A stretch of 64,000 nt of DNA. It comes from JAXDMK01 sp963765955. GTDB taxonomy: Bacteria > Actinomycetota > Acidimicrobiia > Acidimicrobiales > AC-14. The DNA is taken from positions 62,001-126,000 of the forward strand of contig CAVXYA010000006.1 of assembly GCA_963765955.1 (NCBI GenBank). The letters are read 5' to 3'. The position numbers and the translations under genes are program-made. Positions 62,820 to 64,000 of the stretch are shown here, piece by piece (within the stretch, counting starts at the first letter, position 1; each line of letters starts with the position of its first letter). Below the pieces are notes generated by a model. It was given only the letters and a program-made list of their open reading frames with translations. It was not told the DNA's origin and searched no databases.

Positions 62820-63497
62820 ATGGCGCAGCCGACCAAGCCCCCGACGGAGCCTCGGGCCCCGCTCAGCCGGGAACGGGTCTTGCGCGCCGCCGTCGCCTTC
62901 GCCGACGAGAACGGGATCGGGTCGCTCAGCATGCGCAAGCTCGGCGAGGCGCTCGGGGTCGAGGCCATGTCGCTGTACAACCACGTGGCCAACAAGGACG
63001 ACCTCCTCGACGGCATGATCGACCTCGTCTTCCGCGAGATCGGCCTTCCCTCGGGCGACACCGACTGGAAGACGGCCATGCGCCAACGGGCGGTCTCCGC
63101 CCGCCAGGCCCTCTCCCACCACCGGTGGGCGATCGGGCTGATGGAATCGCGGACCTCGCCCGGCCCGGCCACGCTGCGCCACCACGACGCGGTTATCGGG
63201 AGCCTTCGGCAGGCCGGCTTCTCGGTCGAGATGGCGGCCCACGCCTTCTCCGCCCTCGACAGCTACATCTACGGCTTCGCCCTGCAGGAGGCGAGCCTGC
63301 CGTTCGAGACGGCGGAGGAGACGGTCGAGGTGGCGCAGATGATCATGGCCCAGTTCCCCCGGGACGAGTACCCCCACCTCGCCGAGCTGACCATCGAGCA
63401 CGTCCTCCAGCCCGGCTACGACTACGGGAACGAGTTCGAGTTCGGTCTCGACCTGATCCTCGACGGCCTGGAGCGGGCCGCCCACGACCCGGCCTGA
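62820..63497 (+). CDS. TetR-family transcriptional repressor
   Basis: 225 residues. HTH at about 20-65 (VLRAAVAFADENGIGSLSMR, LGVEAMSLYNHVANKDDLLD), then the TetR C-terminal ligand domain (AFSALDSYIYGFALQE). SD GGAG near 62815. It probably represses itself and the divergent oxidoreductase; the ligand is unknown. Confidence 0.88.
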   Translation: MAQPTKPPTEPRAPLSRERVLRAAVAFADENGIGSLSMRKLGEALGVEAMSLYNHVANKDDLLDGMIDLVFREIGLPSGDTDWKTAMRQRAVSARQALSHHRWAIGLMESRTSPGPATLRHHDAVIGSLRQAGFSVEMAAHAFSALDSYIYGFALQEASLPFETAEETVEVAQMIMAQFPRDEYPHLAELTIEHVLQPGYDYGNEFEFGLDLILDGLERAAHDPA

Positions 63498-63518
63498 CCG
63501 GTCGCCCGAGCGGCTCGT

Positions 63519-63998
63519 TCAGCCAGCCCTGGCGATCGGCGCCAGCCGACCGCCGGTCACGCCCAGGAGGTCGGTGGGGCTCAGCTCGAGCTCGAGACCT
63601 CGACGACCGCCGCTCACGAAGATGGTGTCCCAGTCGGATGCGCTCGAGTCGACGATCGTGGCCAGACGGCGCTTCTGACCGACCGGGCTGATCCCGCCGA
63701 GGACGTAGCCGGTCGCCCGCTCGGCCGCGCCCGGTGAGGCCATCTCGGCACCCTTGGCGCCCATGGCCGCCGCCAGCGCCTTGAGGTCGAGCTCGCCCGT
63801 GATCGGGACCAGCGCCACGACCAGGTCGTCGCCGACCGAGCAGACGAGCGTCTTGAAGACCCGCTCCGACTCCACCCCGAGCGCCTCCGCCGCCTCCTTG
63901 CCGTAGGACGCGGCCGCCGAATGGTGCTCGTAGCGGTGGACCCGGTGGGCGATGCCTTGGCGCACGAGAGCGGCGATGGCCGGGGTCGGAGCGGACAC
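63519..63998 (-). CDS. ybaK: Cys-tRNA(Pro)/Cys-tRNA(Cys) deacylase (YbaK/EbsC)
   Basis: 159 residues. Removes mischarged Cys from tRNA(Pro). HRYEHHSAAASYGKEAAEAL, VFKTLVCSVGDDLVVALVP (Lys of the active site), GYVLGGISPVGQKRRL, and FVSGGRRGLELELSPTDLL. GTG at 63998 lies two bases from the window end; any SD is outside. Confidence 0.88.
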   Translation of the reverse strand: MSAPTPAIAALVRQGIAHRVHRYEHHSAAASYGKEAAEALGVESERVFKTLVCSVGDDLVVALVPITGELDLKALAAAMGAKGAEMASPGAAERATGYVLGGISPVGQKRRLATIVDSSASDWDTIFVSGGRRGLELELSPTDLLGVTGGRLAPIARAG

Positions 63999-64000
63999 GA

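Overview
This is 64 kb of very GC-rich DNA (well over 70% by eye) with dense genes and many GTG/TTG starts. The gene set points to an actinomycetote, most likely class Acidimicrobiia: an IdeR/DtxR regulator, a PdtaR-type ANTAR regulator close to polA, DUF222/HNH and AbiEi/DUF559 proteins, a coproporphyrin-type heme cluster, actinobacterial Ku and ligase, UdgX, and a HelD-type RNA polymerase motor. The class is an inference. No rRNA, tRNA, insertion sequence, CRISPR array or replication origin was seen.

Layout. 1-9.8 kb: a DMT permease cut by the window edge, an AbiEi/DUF559 protein, polA, a DtxR regulator, short-form gnd, pdtaR with a coiled-coil partner, and a DUF4349 protein. 9.8-14.1 kb: purN, a second DMT permease, a frameshifted malQ and a metallo-hydrolase. 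14.1-15 kb: a gene-free, extremely G-rich block with 25-nt tandem repeats. 15-24.4 kb: a frameshifted DUF222/HNH gene, an epimerase, ArsC-like protein, a Ser/Thr kinase with pentapeptide repeats, a mercuric-reductase-like flavoprotein, an M50-like protease and envelope lipoproteins. 24.4-32.9 kb: helD, murA (Cys to Asp), an L,D-transpeptidase, two divergent AI-2E-family permeases sharing one palindromic promoter, a metallo-hydrolase and a tiny Cys-rich protein. 33-39 kb: pyk, ogt, udgX, a cation exporter, and thiC under a TPP riboswitch. 39-49 kb: a lactonase-like beta-propeller, an ABC exporter, hemE-hemH-hemY, a second AbiEi/DUF559 protein and an aldehyde dehydrogenase. 49-53 kb: envelope glycosyltransferase and a large membrane protein. 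52.7-60.3 kb: ATP-dependent ligase, a NACHT-like NTPase, a UbiA prenyltransferase, a CHAT protease, and Ku. 60.3-64 kb: a VapBC pair, a membrane protein, a TetR/oxidoreductase divergon and ybaK.

Three things stand out. First, a tightly packed NTPase-UbiA-CHAT cassette sits between the two partners of bacterial end joining (ligase and Ku); it resembles STAND-plus-protease immune modules but with a membrane prenyltransferase in the middle. Second, a dispersed palindrome of about 51-57 nt occurs three times (22.3, 34.4 and 45.2 kb), twice between genes and once in frame inside hemY. Third, a TANNNT box lies 6-9 nt upstream of the start codon of about a dozen genes with no Shine-Dalgarno sequence, which implies extensive leaderless transcription; two of these boxes are embedded in operator-like palindromes.

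Six genes (malQ, the DUF222/HNH gene, a thioredoxin-like lipoprotein, an ArnT/PMT-like glycosyltransferase, ubiA and a quinone oxidoreductase) are each broken by one apparent single-base indel, mostly in or beside short homopolymers, with no other decay. This looks more like residual sequencing error than true pseudogenes. The starts of polA and vapC also lack a canonical codon.
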